Below, piece by piece: positions 17,345 to 25,619 of a stretch of 38,242 nt of DNA. A program made the position numbers and the translations under genes. Location: the NCBI GenBank assembly GCA_910578975.1, contig CAJTRZ010000016.1:1-38242 (forward strand), given 5' to 3'. Below the pieces are notes generated by a model. That model was not told the DNA's origin and ran no database searches. It saw only the letters and a list, made by a program, of their open reading frames with translations. Position 1 is the stretch's first letter; every line of letters starts with the position of its first letter. The stretch is from an uncultured Eubacterium sp. (lineage in GTDB: Bacteria > Bacillota > Clostridia > Lachnospirales > Lachnospiraceae).

Positions 17345-17415
17345 CTTTTTTCCTCCAAGATTAAATTTTATTTTTATCCACGTTCCGCCTGATTACGATT
17401 CGTGGTTCATTACAA

Positions 17416-18207
17416 TTACATATTTTTGAAAGGTACAACCTTTAACTTCTTTTCTTTATCCTTCTCAAGGAAGTTACCCATTCCAGCCTTCTGGTCTTCT
17501 GTTTCAAAACAGCTTCCAAATAATTTTTCCTCGATTACAATTGCATCATCCATTGTTGCATCAAGACCATCATTAATAGCCTTCTTACAAGCTCTGACAG
17601 CAATAGGCGCCTGCATAGCAATACCTGCTGCCATCTTCTTTGCTGCTGCCAGCAATTCTTCCTGTAGGTAAACTGCATTTACAAGACCGATTCTGAATGC
17701 TTCATCAGCCTTAATGTTTCTGGCTGTATAAATCATCTGTTTTGCCATACCTGGTCCGACAAGTCTTGCAAGTCTCTGTGTTCCACCAAATCCCGGTGTA
17801 ATACCAAGACCAACTTCCGGCTGACCAAAGATTGCATTGTCTGAACAGATTCTGATATCACAACTCATTGAAATCTCACATCCACCGCCAAGAGCAAATC
17901 CGTTTACTGCAGCAATTACAGGAATAGGGAATGTTTCTAACTTTCTGAATACATCATTTCCTTTTTTACCAAATGCTTCACCTTCTGCCTTTGTAAGTGT
18001 AGACATTTCTCCAATATCAGCACCTGCTACAAATGACTTCTCACCGGCACCTGTTAAAATCAATGCTCTTGTTTCATCAAGATTTACTGCATCAAGTGCA
18101 GCATCTAATTCTTCAAGAACCTGACTGTTTAAAGCGTTTAATGCCTTTGGACGATTGATAGTAATAACACCAACAAATCCATCCTGCTCATATGTAATAA
18201 ATTCCAT
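17416..18207 (-). CDS. crt: Crotonase (short-chain enoyl-CoA hydratase)
   Basis: A 263-residue enoyl-CoA hydratase/isomerase-family enzyme that dehydrates 3-hydroxybutyryl-CoA to crotonyl-CoA. The oxyanion-hole segments KSFVAGADIGEM and NGFALGGGCE are present. The two catalytic glutamates are Glu111 (GGGCE) and Glu131 (GQPEVGLG), 20 residues apart as in the characterised crotonases. AGGAG lies seven bases before the ATG. It is separated from thl by 177 bases that include a weak hairpin, so thl may be made in excess of the rest of the operon. Confidence 0.96.
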   Translation of the reverse strand: MEFITYEQDGFVGVITINRPKALNALNSQVLEELDAALDAVNLDETRALILTGAGEKSFVAGADIGEMSTLTKAEGEAFGKKGNDVFRKLETFPIPVIAAVNGFALGGGCEISMSCDIRICSDNAIFGQPEVGLGITPGFGGTQRLARLVGPGMAKQMIYTARNIKADEAFRIGLVNAVYLQEELLAAAKKMAAGIAMQAPIAVRACKKAINDGLDATMDDAIVIEEKLFGSCFETEDQKAGMGNFLEKDKEKKLKVVPFKNM

Positions 18208-18340
18208 ATTACTTCTCCTTTATAATTATACTACTATTATGATAAAACTATTTGATGTTCGGACTTCAAGTCAACTATTGTAGGCGTTTACCTGAGTTTT
18301 CTGTATACTTATATAGAAGACTCTAGTAAACACACAACAA

Positions 18341-18374
18341 ACTGGCTTGAAGGCAGAAACTCCCTCAAACCAGT
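18341..18374 (-). terminator. Weak terminator/attenuator between thl and crt
   Basis: On the minus strand ACTGGTTTGA pairs imperfectly with TCAAGCCAGT around an interrupted loop, followed by TTTGTTGTGTG. The short T-run suggests partial termination, which would raise thl relative to the downstream genes. Confidence 0.5.
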
Positions 18375-18384
18375 ATATTTTCAC

Positions 18385-19569
18385 TTAGTCTCTTTCAACG
18401 ATTGTTGAGCAACCCATTCCACCACCGATACACAGTGTAGCAAGACCCTTCTTAGCGTCTCTCTTCTGCATTTCGTGAAGTAATGTAACAAGGATACGGC
18501 AACCTGAAGCTCCAACCGGATGTCCAAGTGCAATAGCACCACCATTAACATTTACTTTGCTCATATCAAATTCTAAGTCTCTTGCAACTGCTACTGACTG
18601 TGCTGCAAAAGCTTCATTTGCTTCAATTAAGTCCATATCAGCAACTGTTAATCCTGTCTTTTCCATAACTTTTCTTGTAGAAGCAACTGGTCCAACACCC
18701 ATAATTTCTGGTGCAACACCACCAAGTGCTCCGCCAACAAATGTAGCCATAGGTGTAACACCTAATTCTTTCGCCTTTTCCTCACTCATAACTACAACTG
18801 CTGCTGCACCATCATTGATACCAGAAGCATTACCAGCTGTGATAACACCATCAGCCTTACCTGAACAGCATCTTAACTTACCAAGTGATTCAGCTGTTGT
18901 TCCGGCTCTTGGTCCTTCATCTGTATCTACTACGATATCGCCCTTTCTATTTTTAACAACAACTGGTACGATTTCATCTTTGAACTTTCCTTCTGCCATA
19001 GCTTTTTCGCATTTCTGCTGTGAATTTGCTGAGAATTCATCTAATTCTTCTCTTGAAATATTCCACTGTTCAGCTACATTTTCAGCTGTAATCATCATGT
19101 GATAATCATTGAATGCATCTGTTAAAGCATCATTTACCATTGTATCTACAATCTTATTATTGTTCATTCTGTAACCAAATCTAGCCTGCTGTAATGCATA
19201 TGGAGCCATTGACATATTCTCCATACCACCTGCTACAACGATATCAGCATCTCCTGCCTGAATCATCTGTGCAGCCATGTTTACACAGTTAAGACCTGAA
19301 CCACAAACAACGTTTACTGTAACTGCCGGTGTTTCGATTGGAAGACCAGCCTTAATTGATGCCTGACGTGCTACGTTCTGTCCAAGGCCTGCCTGAATAA
19401 CGCAACCCATATATACATGATCAACTGCATCCTTTGGTACGCCGGCTCTCTTAAGAGCTTCTTCAATAACAATAGATCCTAAAACCGGTGCCGGAGTTGT
19501 GCTTAAAGCTCCACCCATTCTACCGATTGCTGTACGACATGCGCCTGCAATAACTACTTTCTTTGACAT
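18385..19569 (-). CDS. thl: Acetyl-CoA acetyltransferase (thiolase)
   Basis: A 394-residue biosynthetic thiolase that condenses two acetyl-CoA to acetoacetyl-CoA. The active-site residues fall where expected: Cys89 in VNVVCGSGLN, His350 in ALGHPVGASG and Cys380 in CIGGGMG. The NEAFAAQ block is also present. It is the first gene of the butyryl-CoA operon, which in C. acetobutylicum is split, with thlA elsewhere and hbd last. Its promoter carries a Rex-like operator, implying control by the NADH/NAD+ ratio. Confidence 0.97.
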   Translation of the reverse strand: MSKKVVIAGACRTAIGRMGGALSTTPAPVLGSIVIEEALKRAGVPKDAVDHVYMGCVIQAGLGQNVARQASIKAGLPIETPAVTVNVVCGSGLNCVNMAAQMIQAGDADIVVAGGMENMSMAPYALQQARFGYRMNNNKIVDTMVNDALTDAFNDYHMMITAENVAEQWNISREELDEFSANSQQKCEKAMAEGKFKDEIVPVVVKNRKGDIVVDTDEGPRAGTTAESLGKLRCCSGKADGVITAGNASGINDGAAAVVVMSEEKAKELGVTPMATFVGGALGGVAPEIMGVGPVASTRKVMEKTGLTVADMDLIEANEAFAAQSVAVARDLEFDMSKVNVNGGAIALGHPVGASGCRILVTLLHEMQKRDAKKGLATLCIGGGMGCSTIVERD

Positions 19570-19615
19570 AATATCAATCCTCCATTTATAAATAATTTTT
19601 TAAAAGAATTCAACT

Positions 19616-19633
19616 TTGTTATAATTTTAACAA
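19616..19633 (-). promoter_or_regulatory. Rex-like redox operator in the thl promoter
   Basis: The 18-base sequence TTGTTATAATTTTAACAA matches the Rex consensus TTGTTAAnnnnTTAACAA at 13 of 14 fixed positions. It covers the likely -10 element (TAAAAT, 19624-19629), whose -35 is TAGACA (19648-19653) 18 bases away. Rex binding at low NADH would block RNA polymerase. No rex gene is in this window. Confidence 0.8.
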
Positions 19634-19691
19634 ATTATATTTTCTTTGTCTAGTACAATAAATAAAAATTTTGACGAATCATTTGTTTCTT

Positions 19692-20555
19692 TTAAACTTC
19701 TCTGTATTCATCATATTGTTCTCTGGTGCTGTCATACTGGCCTGTTGCCCCATTGCCCTGTGTTGCATCATTATGTTTAGGTGTCTGACATAATGCAACG
19801 TACAATTCTGTTTCTGTCAGATAAACATATGGTGTTACATAAAAGATTGCCAAAACGCCACAAGTAAATGCCGTCAATAAATACCATCCAAGAAATGAAA
19901 GATCCAACACAAAAGCATCCATCTTATTATTGTACATCATGTTTTTTGTTCTACCAAATGCCTCGCTCATCTCCATATTTGGATTCTCAGCCAAAAGATA
20001 TGGTATCATCCGATACTCATACGCTTTTACGATTCCTGGTATAACAAATAACAGCGACCATAGTGTAATAAATAAATTTCTGCAAAACATAATTTTTACA
20101 ATATTCAGATAACCATCCTTAAATCCAAAAGCAATCTCACCAAACTGAGGATTATCTGTTCTGTTCTTTAACATCCATCTGCGACACCCTACCTCTATCG
20201 GTGCCAGAACAAAAGCTGATATTGCCACTGCTGCTATAAGAATTATAAAGACTAGTATCAAAATCATCAACATTGTAGTGTATGAAATATTATCTATAAA
20301 ATTTATCACTCTTCCTGCAATATGATTATATGAGTTGTGAATATGATAAGTAAAATCATGTCCCAATCCATCTGAAATGACGTCATTTTGAATATTTACC
20401 GCTCTTTTATTCATAAAATCACTAACATTGAACACACTGTCTACTCCTGCACCTCCCAGACAAATAGATAGTATTAGTCCAACCAATACTGCTCCCCAGT
20501 AATTCTTTTGTAATATCTGTTTCGCACTTGTTTTAAGCTCTACCCTGCTCCACAT
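19692..20555 (-). CDS. DUF975 family membrane protein
   Basis: A 287-residue polytopic protein. It opens like DUF975 members (a short amphipathic RVELKTSAKQILQKNYWGAVLVG), with a first helix near 21-37. Further membrane segments lie near 93-125, 155-180 and 215-243, including the family stretch LLFVIPGIVKAYEYRMIPYLL at about 164-184. The tail (about 255-287) is polar, rich in Gln/Asn/Gly and Tyr, and probably disordered. Function is unknown. It is separated from ilvE by a terminator and has AAAGGAG before its start. Confidence 0.82.
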   Translation of the reverse strand: MWSRVELKTSAKQILQKNYWGAVLVGLILSICLGGAGVDSVFNVSDFMNKRAVNIQNDVISDGLGHDFTYHIHNSYNHIAGRVINFIDNISYTTMLMILILVFIILIAAVAISAFVLAPIEVGCRRWMLKNRTDNPQFGEIAFGFKDGYLNIVKIMFCRNLFITLWSLLFVIPGIVKAYEYRMIPYLLAENPNMEMSEAFGRTKNMMYNNKMDAFVLDLSFLGWYLLTAFTCGVLAIFYVTPYVYLTETELYVALCQTPKHNDATQGNGATGQYDSTREQYDEYREV

Positions 20556-20588
20556 TATTTCCTTTCTCCTTTTGTCTCTTTTTAAAAT

Positions 20589-20622
20589 AAGTCCGCCTAC
20601 TAATATATAAGCGGACTTTTAA
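20589..20622 (-). terminator. Intrinsic terminator after ilvE
   Basis: AAGTCCGC (20589-20596) and GCGGACTT (20611-20618) form a perfect 8-bp GC-containing stem with a 14-base loop. On the minus strand ATTTT follows. It lies between ilvE and the DUF975 gene. Confidence 0.75.
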
Positions 20623-20632
20623 ATTTATAATA

Positions 20633-21658
20633 TTATTTAATCTCAACTAACCAGCCTTCTGGTGCTTCGATTCTTCCCATCTGAATTCCTGTTAATGTAT
20701 CATATAATTTCTTTGTAACTGGTCCCATATCATCCATTCCACTAGGGAAACATATTTCATTTCCATGGTCAACAATCTTTCCTACTGGAGAGATAACTGC
20801 TGCTGTACCACAAAGACCACATTCTGCAAAATCCTTTAATTCATCTAAGTAAACTTCTCTTTCTTCAACCTCAAGTCCCCAGTAATCCTTTGCAACTGTC
20901 ATCAGCGAACGACGGGTAATTGAAGGAAGAATACTATCTGATTTCGGTGTAACTACTTTATTATCTTTTGTAATAAATAAGAAGTTTGCTCCACCAGTCT
21001 CTTCAACCTTTGTTCTTGTAGCAGCGTCTAAATACATGTTTTCATCATAGCCCTCTGCATGAGCTGTCATGATTGCATGCAGACTCATTGCATAGTTAAG
21101 TCCCGCTTTAATATGTCCTGTACCATGTGGTGCAGCTCTGTCAAAATCACTTACCTTAATCGTCAGTGGTTTTACTCCGCCTTTAAAATAAGGTCCTACC
21201 GGTGTAGTGAACACTCTGAACTGATACTCTTCTGCCGGCTTTACACCAATAACCGATGAGCTGCCAAACATATAAGGTCTGACATATAATGTAGCACCGG
21301 AACCATATGGTGGCACATATGCTGCATTTTCTTTAATAGTCTGTACTACTGCCTCTACAAATCTATCCTCTGGGAATACCGGCATCTCTAATCTTCTAGC
21401 TGAATCAGCCATTCGTGCCGCATTTAAATCAGGACGGAATGTGACGATGTGTCCATCCTCTGTTGTGTACGCCTTCATTCCTTCGAAAATCGTCTGAGCA
21501 TACTGTAATACTCCGGCACATTCGTTAATGACTACGTTTGAGTCCTCTGTTAACTGTCCATCATCCCATTTGCCATCTTTGAAGTTTGCCACAAATCTCT
21601 TGTCAGTATCTACATAACCAAAACCAAGATTTGCCCAGTCAATGTTTTTCTTGTCCAT
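20633..21658 (-). CDS. ilvE: Branched-chain amino acid aminotransferase
   Basis: A 341-residue fold-type IV PLP enzyme of the eukaryote-like class II BCAT subgroup. It interconverts Leu/Ile/Val and their 2-oxo acids with glutamate/2-oxoglutarate. The PLP lysine is Lys184 in GTGHIKAGLNYA. Other marks are FEGMKAY (58-64), FRPDLNAARM (74-83), EETGGANFLF (219-228) and the CGTAAVISPVG segment. The start is backed by AGGAGGAA. The gene stands alone between two terminators. No T-box was seen upstream. Confidence 0.95.
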   Translation of the reverse strand: MDKKNIDWANLGFGYVDTDKRFVANFKDGKWDDGQLTEDSNVVINECAGVLQYAQTIFEGMKAYTTEDGHIVTFRPDLNAARMADSARRLEMPVFPEDRFVEAVVQTIKENAAYVPPYGSGATLYVRPYMFGSSSVIGVKPAEEYQFRVFTTPVGPYFKGGVKPLTIKVSDFDRAAPHGTGHIKAGLNYAMSLHAIMTAHAEGYDENMYLDAATRTKVEETGGANFLFITKDNKVVTPKSDSILPSITRRSLMTVAKDYWGLEVEEREVYLDELKDFAECGLCGTAAVISPVGKIVDHGNEICFPSGMDDMGPVTKKLYDTLTGIQMGRIEAPEGWLVEIK

Positions 21659-21686
21659 CTTTCTATTCCTCCTGTATCTTTATTAT

Positions 21687-21713
21687 AAAAAGGACAGCCA
21701 AAACTGTCCCTTT
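21687..21713 (-). terminator. Intrinsic terminator of the ABC permease operon
   Basis: On the minus strand AAAGGGACAG, a short loop, CTGTCC, then TTTTT. It ends the GntR/ABC operon. It is immediately followed by a TATAAT-like box (about 21682-21687) that may serve ilvE. Confidence 0.8.
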
Positions 21714-21766
21714 CCTAGCTTGAGCCTTATTTTATTATATCACTATTTTCTCTTCGGTCAATAAGA

Positions 21767-23959
21767 CTATTTGAATTTTTCCCATTGATATTTATACATT
21801 GCCTCATCATAATCATCTATGGATACTTTCTTTTTCTTTCCTAAAACAAGACATTTTTCTTTTGTATTGTGCGGCATTTTAATACAGCCGGTTAAATTCA
21901 CTTTATCCTCTAAAACCTGATAAAACAAAATTCTTGTATACACATTTGAATCCAAATCTATATCTTCCGGCTCCCAATAGGTATATGCCCAAAGATTGTT
22001 CCCTGCTTTTTTGCAAACATTTCTCGTATCCATAATCCCATTTGATGAAAATTCATCTGCTTCATAATCATACAGCATAGCAGATACCTCTGCATTACCA
22101 TCCCAGTTTTCAGGCAGTCTGAAGTAAACTGTTTTTTTATTACTATTTGCTTTACTATCCCCATCTCCACTGAATGTAAGCGTCTGTTCCCAGTATATCA
22201 GGTCTAGATTCTTATATTCTGTGTCTAATATCTTGATTGTGTTCTTGCAGCTTTCTGTTATCGGAATGTTAATATCTAAATACTCATCTCTGGAATTACT
22301 GCAATAAAAATAAAGTGTATAGATTTTGCTTTCTGATTTAACTCGTTCCTCACCCAAAGTTTCATAATCTTTTACAACCGCATCTTTAATCTTTCTTATC
22401 TTTTCTACTGTATCTGTTATCTGAATCTGTACATCTTTTTTTGCTCCAATTTCTATATTTCGAACCTCGTCAATTGGTACTTTTTTTAATTCTTCTATCA
22501 GACCGTTATAATATGTCAGACCTTTAGATAATTTTCCAACTTCTTCTTCCGTATAATTACCTATATATTCTCGATTAATGATATCTCCATTTTTTAACTG
22601 ATATGAAATTATTACTTCACCAGCTATATAAATTCCTTCATCATCAGCCACACGGATATTGCGATCCATCGGATAGGTTCCCTGTTTTACTGAAATTTCT
22701 TTTTTTACAATTTTTTTGTGTGCTTCTATCGTATTTTTAATCAGGTCCTTATTATTAATATAATTTTTTCTTATGTCGTTTCCATTTACATGATAACTTC
22801 CTTGTCCATCCAAAGTTACACTTACCGCCTGGACATCCTGAATATCCGGAACTCTTTTATCATATCCAAATGCTCCGGTAATAATTATCACAACAAATAT
22901 TGCTGCCACTACAACATCAACAGCACCTATGAGCAAACTGGATATTATATTCGAAACTCCTCTATGATAAATCAAATGCAGAATCGTTGCTGTCAAAAAT
23001 GCTCCGATACAAAGTCCCACAAAAAACCATACATACTGACTTTTGTAAGATTCATTACTATTTCCACCAATTTGTGCAAAAATCCAGCCCATTCCAAATC
23101 CAACAGTAAATCCTGAAAAGAACTTTATAATCTGTTCTACTATTATAAAAACAAATGCATTTTGGGCTGTCTCAGACTTACGCTTTTTACTCAATACATA
23201 ACAAACTCCAATTAATATTGCAGAAAAAACAATCCACCAGACAATATATAAATTTTTCTCATTTTCCCATATTCCGGCAAATGGTGCAAACATGGGACTT
23301 AATAATGTATACAGCGAAAAACTCATATTATCTTCAATCCCAAACCCAGGTAGTATACTTGCAGGAAACATATTGCATATCAAAATGCAGATTGGATAGA
23401 CTCCATTAATAACTAAAAAACTGACAATCACATCTACTACGGTACCACAACATAAAGACAGTGCAGCAATAAAAGAAACAATTCCTGTTATTCCTAATAC
23501 AAGCATTGCTACCATTTTCATAGAACTTATGAAATATTCGCTTTTCAGTGTAAGCAATGCTCCCATCGTTCCTATTAATACTACCGGAACTATCGTTTGT
23601 GCCAGTACTGATATATACCGGGTAAAAAATAATGTTCTTCTGCTTACCGGAAGACTGCCAAACAAATCAACACATCTTTTATTATGCATATAAGAAAATA
23701 TCACAATGGAAAATATTGTTGTAAATACAATTGTCACAAAAACAAATAATACCCCAACAACATTAAGTGCTGCCATATTGATTACTCCGTCTGAAGTAAA
23801 TCTATCCTTATTTTGAAAGATAACTAATATTTCTATTAATGGAAATGTAACAAAAAGCATTGCAATATATGCAATGGATATCCCTTTATATCTCTTCGTT
23901 GTCCATCCAAACATGCTCAATGCCTTTTCTTTCCAAGTCAAACATGTGTTATTTTCCAT
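21767..23959 (-). CDS. ABC-2 type permease with large C-terminal extracytoplasmic domain
   Basis: About 730 residues from the preferred ATG, which has GGAGGG nine bases upstream and overlaps the end of the ATPase gene by 11 bases; an ATG seven codons earlier has no good site. The N-terminal half has about eight to ten membrane helices (within about 25-360). The polar C-terminal half (about 375-730) contains repeated beta-type sequence and probably lies outside the membrane, as in permeases grouped with YtrA-regulated ATPases. It is encoded with one ATPase and a GntR regulator. By analogy with YtrA/BcrA-type systems this may be an exporter or a cell-wall-stress transporter; the substrate is unknown. 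Confidence 0.75.
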   Translation of the reverse strand: MENNTCLTWKEKALSMFGWTTKRYKGISIAYIAMLFVTFPLIEILVIFQNKDRFTSDGVINMAALNVVGVLFVFVTIVFTTIFSIVIFSYMHNKRCVDLFGSLPVSRRTLFFTRYISVLAQTIVPVVLIGTMGALLTLKSEYFISSMKMVAMLVLGITGIVSFIAALSLCCGTVVDVIVSFLVINGVYPICILICNMFPASILPGFGIEDNMSFSLYTLLSPMFAPFAGIWENEKNLYIVWWIVFSAILIGVCYVLSKKRKSETAQNAFVFIIVEQIIKFFSGFTVGFGMGWIFAQIGGNSNESYKSQYVWFFVGLCIGAFLTATILHLIYHRGVSNIISSLLIGAVDVVVAAIFVVIIITGAFGYDKRVPDIQDVQAVSVTLDGQGSYHVNGNDIRKNYINNKDLIKNTIEAHKKIVKKEISVKQGTYPMDRNIRVADDEGIYIAGEVIISYQLKNGDIINREYIGNYTEEEVGKLSKGLTYYNGLIEELKKVPIDEVRNIEIGAKKDVQIQITDTVEKIRKIKDAVVKDYETLGEERVKSESKIYTLYFYCSNSRDEYLDINIPITESCKNTIKILDTEYKNLDLIYWEQTLTFSGDGDSKANSNKKTVYFRLPENWDGNAEVSAMLYDYEADEFSSNGIMDTRNVCKKAGNNLWAYTYWEPEDIDLDSNVYTRILFYQVLEDKVNLTGCIKMPHNTKEKCLVLGKKKKVSIDDYDEAMYKYQWEKFK

Positions 23960-24833
23960 ATCCAACACCCTCCATTTCATTTATAAATACTTCTTCAAGT
24001 GTTGACGGCATCACCTCTATAAATGCCGGTCCCAACTCATTTAATTCTTTCATGATTAATTCTAAATCACCTTTTGCTATAATTACATAATAATTTCCAA
24101 CCTGACTGACAATTTCTCCATGAATTTTATTAAATATTTTTTTGTCGGGCGCGTTTGTGAATGCTAACTGTATCTTGTGCATTTTATTTTTCAATTCATC
24201 AGTCGCTTCATTTTTTACTAAAGAACCTTTATGTAATAATACAATCTTGTCACAAATATCGTCAATTTCACGTAAATTGTGAGAAGCAATAATACAAGTC
24301 ATATTTCTGTCTGTTACATCTTCAATAATAATCGATTTTAATGTTTTTCGAATCACCGGATCTAAACCATCAAAAATCTCATCTAAAAACAAATACTTTG
24401 GACAAGTAGCAAATGCAAGAATCAAAGAGGCCTGTCTCTGCATACCTTTACTCATGTTGATAATTTTCTTATTTGTTGCAATGGGAAACATAGAACACAA
24501 TTTCATATACCTGTCCTCATCCCAGTTCATATATAACTTCCTATATAATGCTGCCATCTTTTCTACGGTACTGTCATTAAAGAAATATGGATAATCTGCA
24601 ATATAAGCACATCTTTCTTTAATTTTATGATTATCGAAAGCATCTTCACCATCAATAAAAACACTGCCCTCATCCGGTTCATAAACTCCCGATAAAGTTC
24701 TCAACAGTGTACTTTTACCACTTCCGTTACTTCCTGCCAGCCCAAAAATTGTACCTTCTGATATTTCACACTCTAAATTATTTATCGCTACTGTTTTGTC
24801 AAATTTTTTTGTTAAATTTCTAATTTCAATCAT
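23949..24833 (-). CDS. ABC transporter ATP-binding protein (YtrB/BcrA type)
   Basis: About 294 residues from the preferred ATG (GGAGG nine bases upstream), which overlaps the GntR stop by eight bases. Walker A is GSNGSGKST. The signature motif is the variant MSKGMQRQ instead of LSGGQ. Walker B is LFLDEIFDGLD with its glutamate intact, and the switch histidine is in IIASHN. The C-terminal part (about 215-294) is a regulatory extension typical of drug/antibiotic-type ATPases. It should energise the permease encoded directly downstream. Confidence 0.92.
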   Translation of the reverse strand: MIEIRNLTKKFDKTVAINNLECEISEGTIFGLAGSNGSGKSTLLRTLSGVYEPDEGSVFIDGEDAFDNHKIKERCAYIADYPYFFNDSTVEKMAALYRKLYMNWDEDRYMKLCSMFPIATNKKIINMSKGMQRQASLILAFATCPKYLFLDEIFDGLDPVIRKTLKSIIIEDVTDRNMTCIIASHNLREIDDICDKIVLLHKGSLVKNEATDELKNKMHKIQLAFTNAPDKKIFNKIHGEIVSQVGNYYVIIAKGDLELIMKELNELGPAFIEVMPSTLEEVFINEMEGVGYGK

Positions 24834-25203
24834 TTCCATTCCCTCCACCAGTTACTTCCTTTACCATAGAAAGCATTTCCTCTTTCGTAATGCCTCTTTT
24901 ATATGCGTGCTCTATGGTCTGCTTTAAATCCTTTCTGGCCTTAATCTTCTCAGCTTCATTCTGATCTAATTTATCTGAAATAAAACTTCCTCTTCCAACT
25001 GTGGAATAAACGTACCCATCCAATTCTAACATCTTGTACGCTTTCTGCACAGTATTGGGGTTAATTCCCAGTTCAGTTGCCAATGTTCTCACTGGTGGTA
25101 GTTTCGTATGGCTTTTTAATACACCTAATGATGTCAGCCTTACTACATCATCATATAACTGCTGATACACAGGTGTTCTGGAACTGAAATTTACTGTTAA
25201 CAT
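24826..25203 (-). CDS. GntR family regulator, YtrA subfamily
   Basis: A 125-residue protein with an N-terminal winged helix (about 1-72). Family motifs are TPVYQQLYDDVVRL, KLPPVRTLATELGINPNTVQ (DNA-reading helix) and AYKMLELDGYVYSTVGRGSF. A short helical tail of about 45 residues replaces the large effector domain of other GntR proteins, which is diagnostic of YtrA. It starts an operon with an ATPase and permease and probably represses it. A matching dyad lies at 25237-25257. Confidence 0.92.
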   Translation of the reverse strand: MLTVNFSSRTPVYQQLYDDVVRLTSLGVLKSHTKLPPVRTLATELGINPNTVQKAYKMLELDGYVYSTVGRGSFISDKLDQNEAEKIKARKDLKQTIEHAYKRGITKEEMLSMVKEVTGGGNGND

Positions 25204-25236
25204 ATGATTCCCCCTTTCTCTATTTTTTGTATTTAT

Positions 25237-25257
25237 TGTATTAATCTAAATAGTACA
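25237..25257 (-). promoter_or_regulatory. Candidate YtrA-type operator
   Basis: A 21-base imperfect dyad, TGTATTA-(7)-TAGTACA, 34 bases before the GntR start codon. TGTA/TACA half-sites fit a symmetrical GntR dimer, so autoregulation is likely. Confidence 0.5.
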
Positions 25258-25271
25258 TAAAAATTATATAA

Positions 25272-25303
25272 AAAAAGCAGCTGATATGTCAACTGCTTTT
25301 TTG
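25272..25303 (-). terminator. Intrinsic terminator after the ACP-like gene
   Basis: AAAAAAGCAG (25272-25281) and CTGCTTTTTT (25294-25303) pair perfectly, with a further TGA/TCA pair inside the loop. It lies just beyond the stop codon at 25317 and has T-runs on both strands. Confidence 0.85.
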
Positions 25304-25316
25304 TATACTTTTTTCT

Positions 25317-25538
25317 TTACTCCAGACTTTCTAATAATGCGATAATTGTATCTATCGTATCAAAATTATCTTCATTGCGTTCATCATATGGAATATCAAT
25401 ATCATATTTGTCTTCTAGTGTTACAATCAATTCCATAAGCTGTTTTGACTCTAGGAATTCTGCAATACTCATATCCTCATCATCCGGATCCCACAATGAA
25501 TTTATCTCGCATATAATTTCTATAATATCATCACGCAT
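25317..25538 (-). CDS. Acyl-carrier-protein-like small acidic protein
   Basis: A 73-residue acidic protein with an excellent ribosome binding site (AGGAGG). Its pattern follows the carrier-protein fold: helix I (DDIIEIICEIN), then SKQLMELIVTLEDKYDIDIP, which aligns with the usual DSLDLVELI...EFGIEIP, then a DTIDTIIALLESLE helix. Ser31 would be the phosphopantetheine site, but the canonical Asp-Ser-Leu is here Glu-Ser-Lys. No acyltransferase, synthetase or dlt genes are nearby. It could be an orphan carrier or a non-acylated relative. The fold is fairly sure; the role is unknown. Confidence 0.7.
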   Translation of the reverse strand: MRDDIIEIICEINSLWDPDDEDMSIAEFLESKQLMELIVTLEDKYDIDIPYDERNEDNFDTIDTIIALLESLE

Positions 25539-25619
25539 AGCCTCTTCCTCCTACTAAATATTTATAAGAAATTAAACACTCATCTATATTTATCATATTA
25601 TGTCCTACTGTTCAATATA

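Noticed and set aside
18557..19102. Plus-strand ORF of 181 codons inside thl
   Set aside because: It is antisense to a clearly conserved thiolase and shows a Ser/Ala-rich shadow composition.
21659..21766. T-box or leader peptide before ilvE
   Set aside because: The gap is too short and lacks a T-box sequence; the hairpin there ends the upstream operon.
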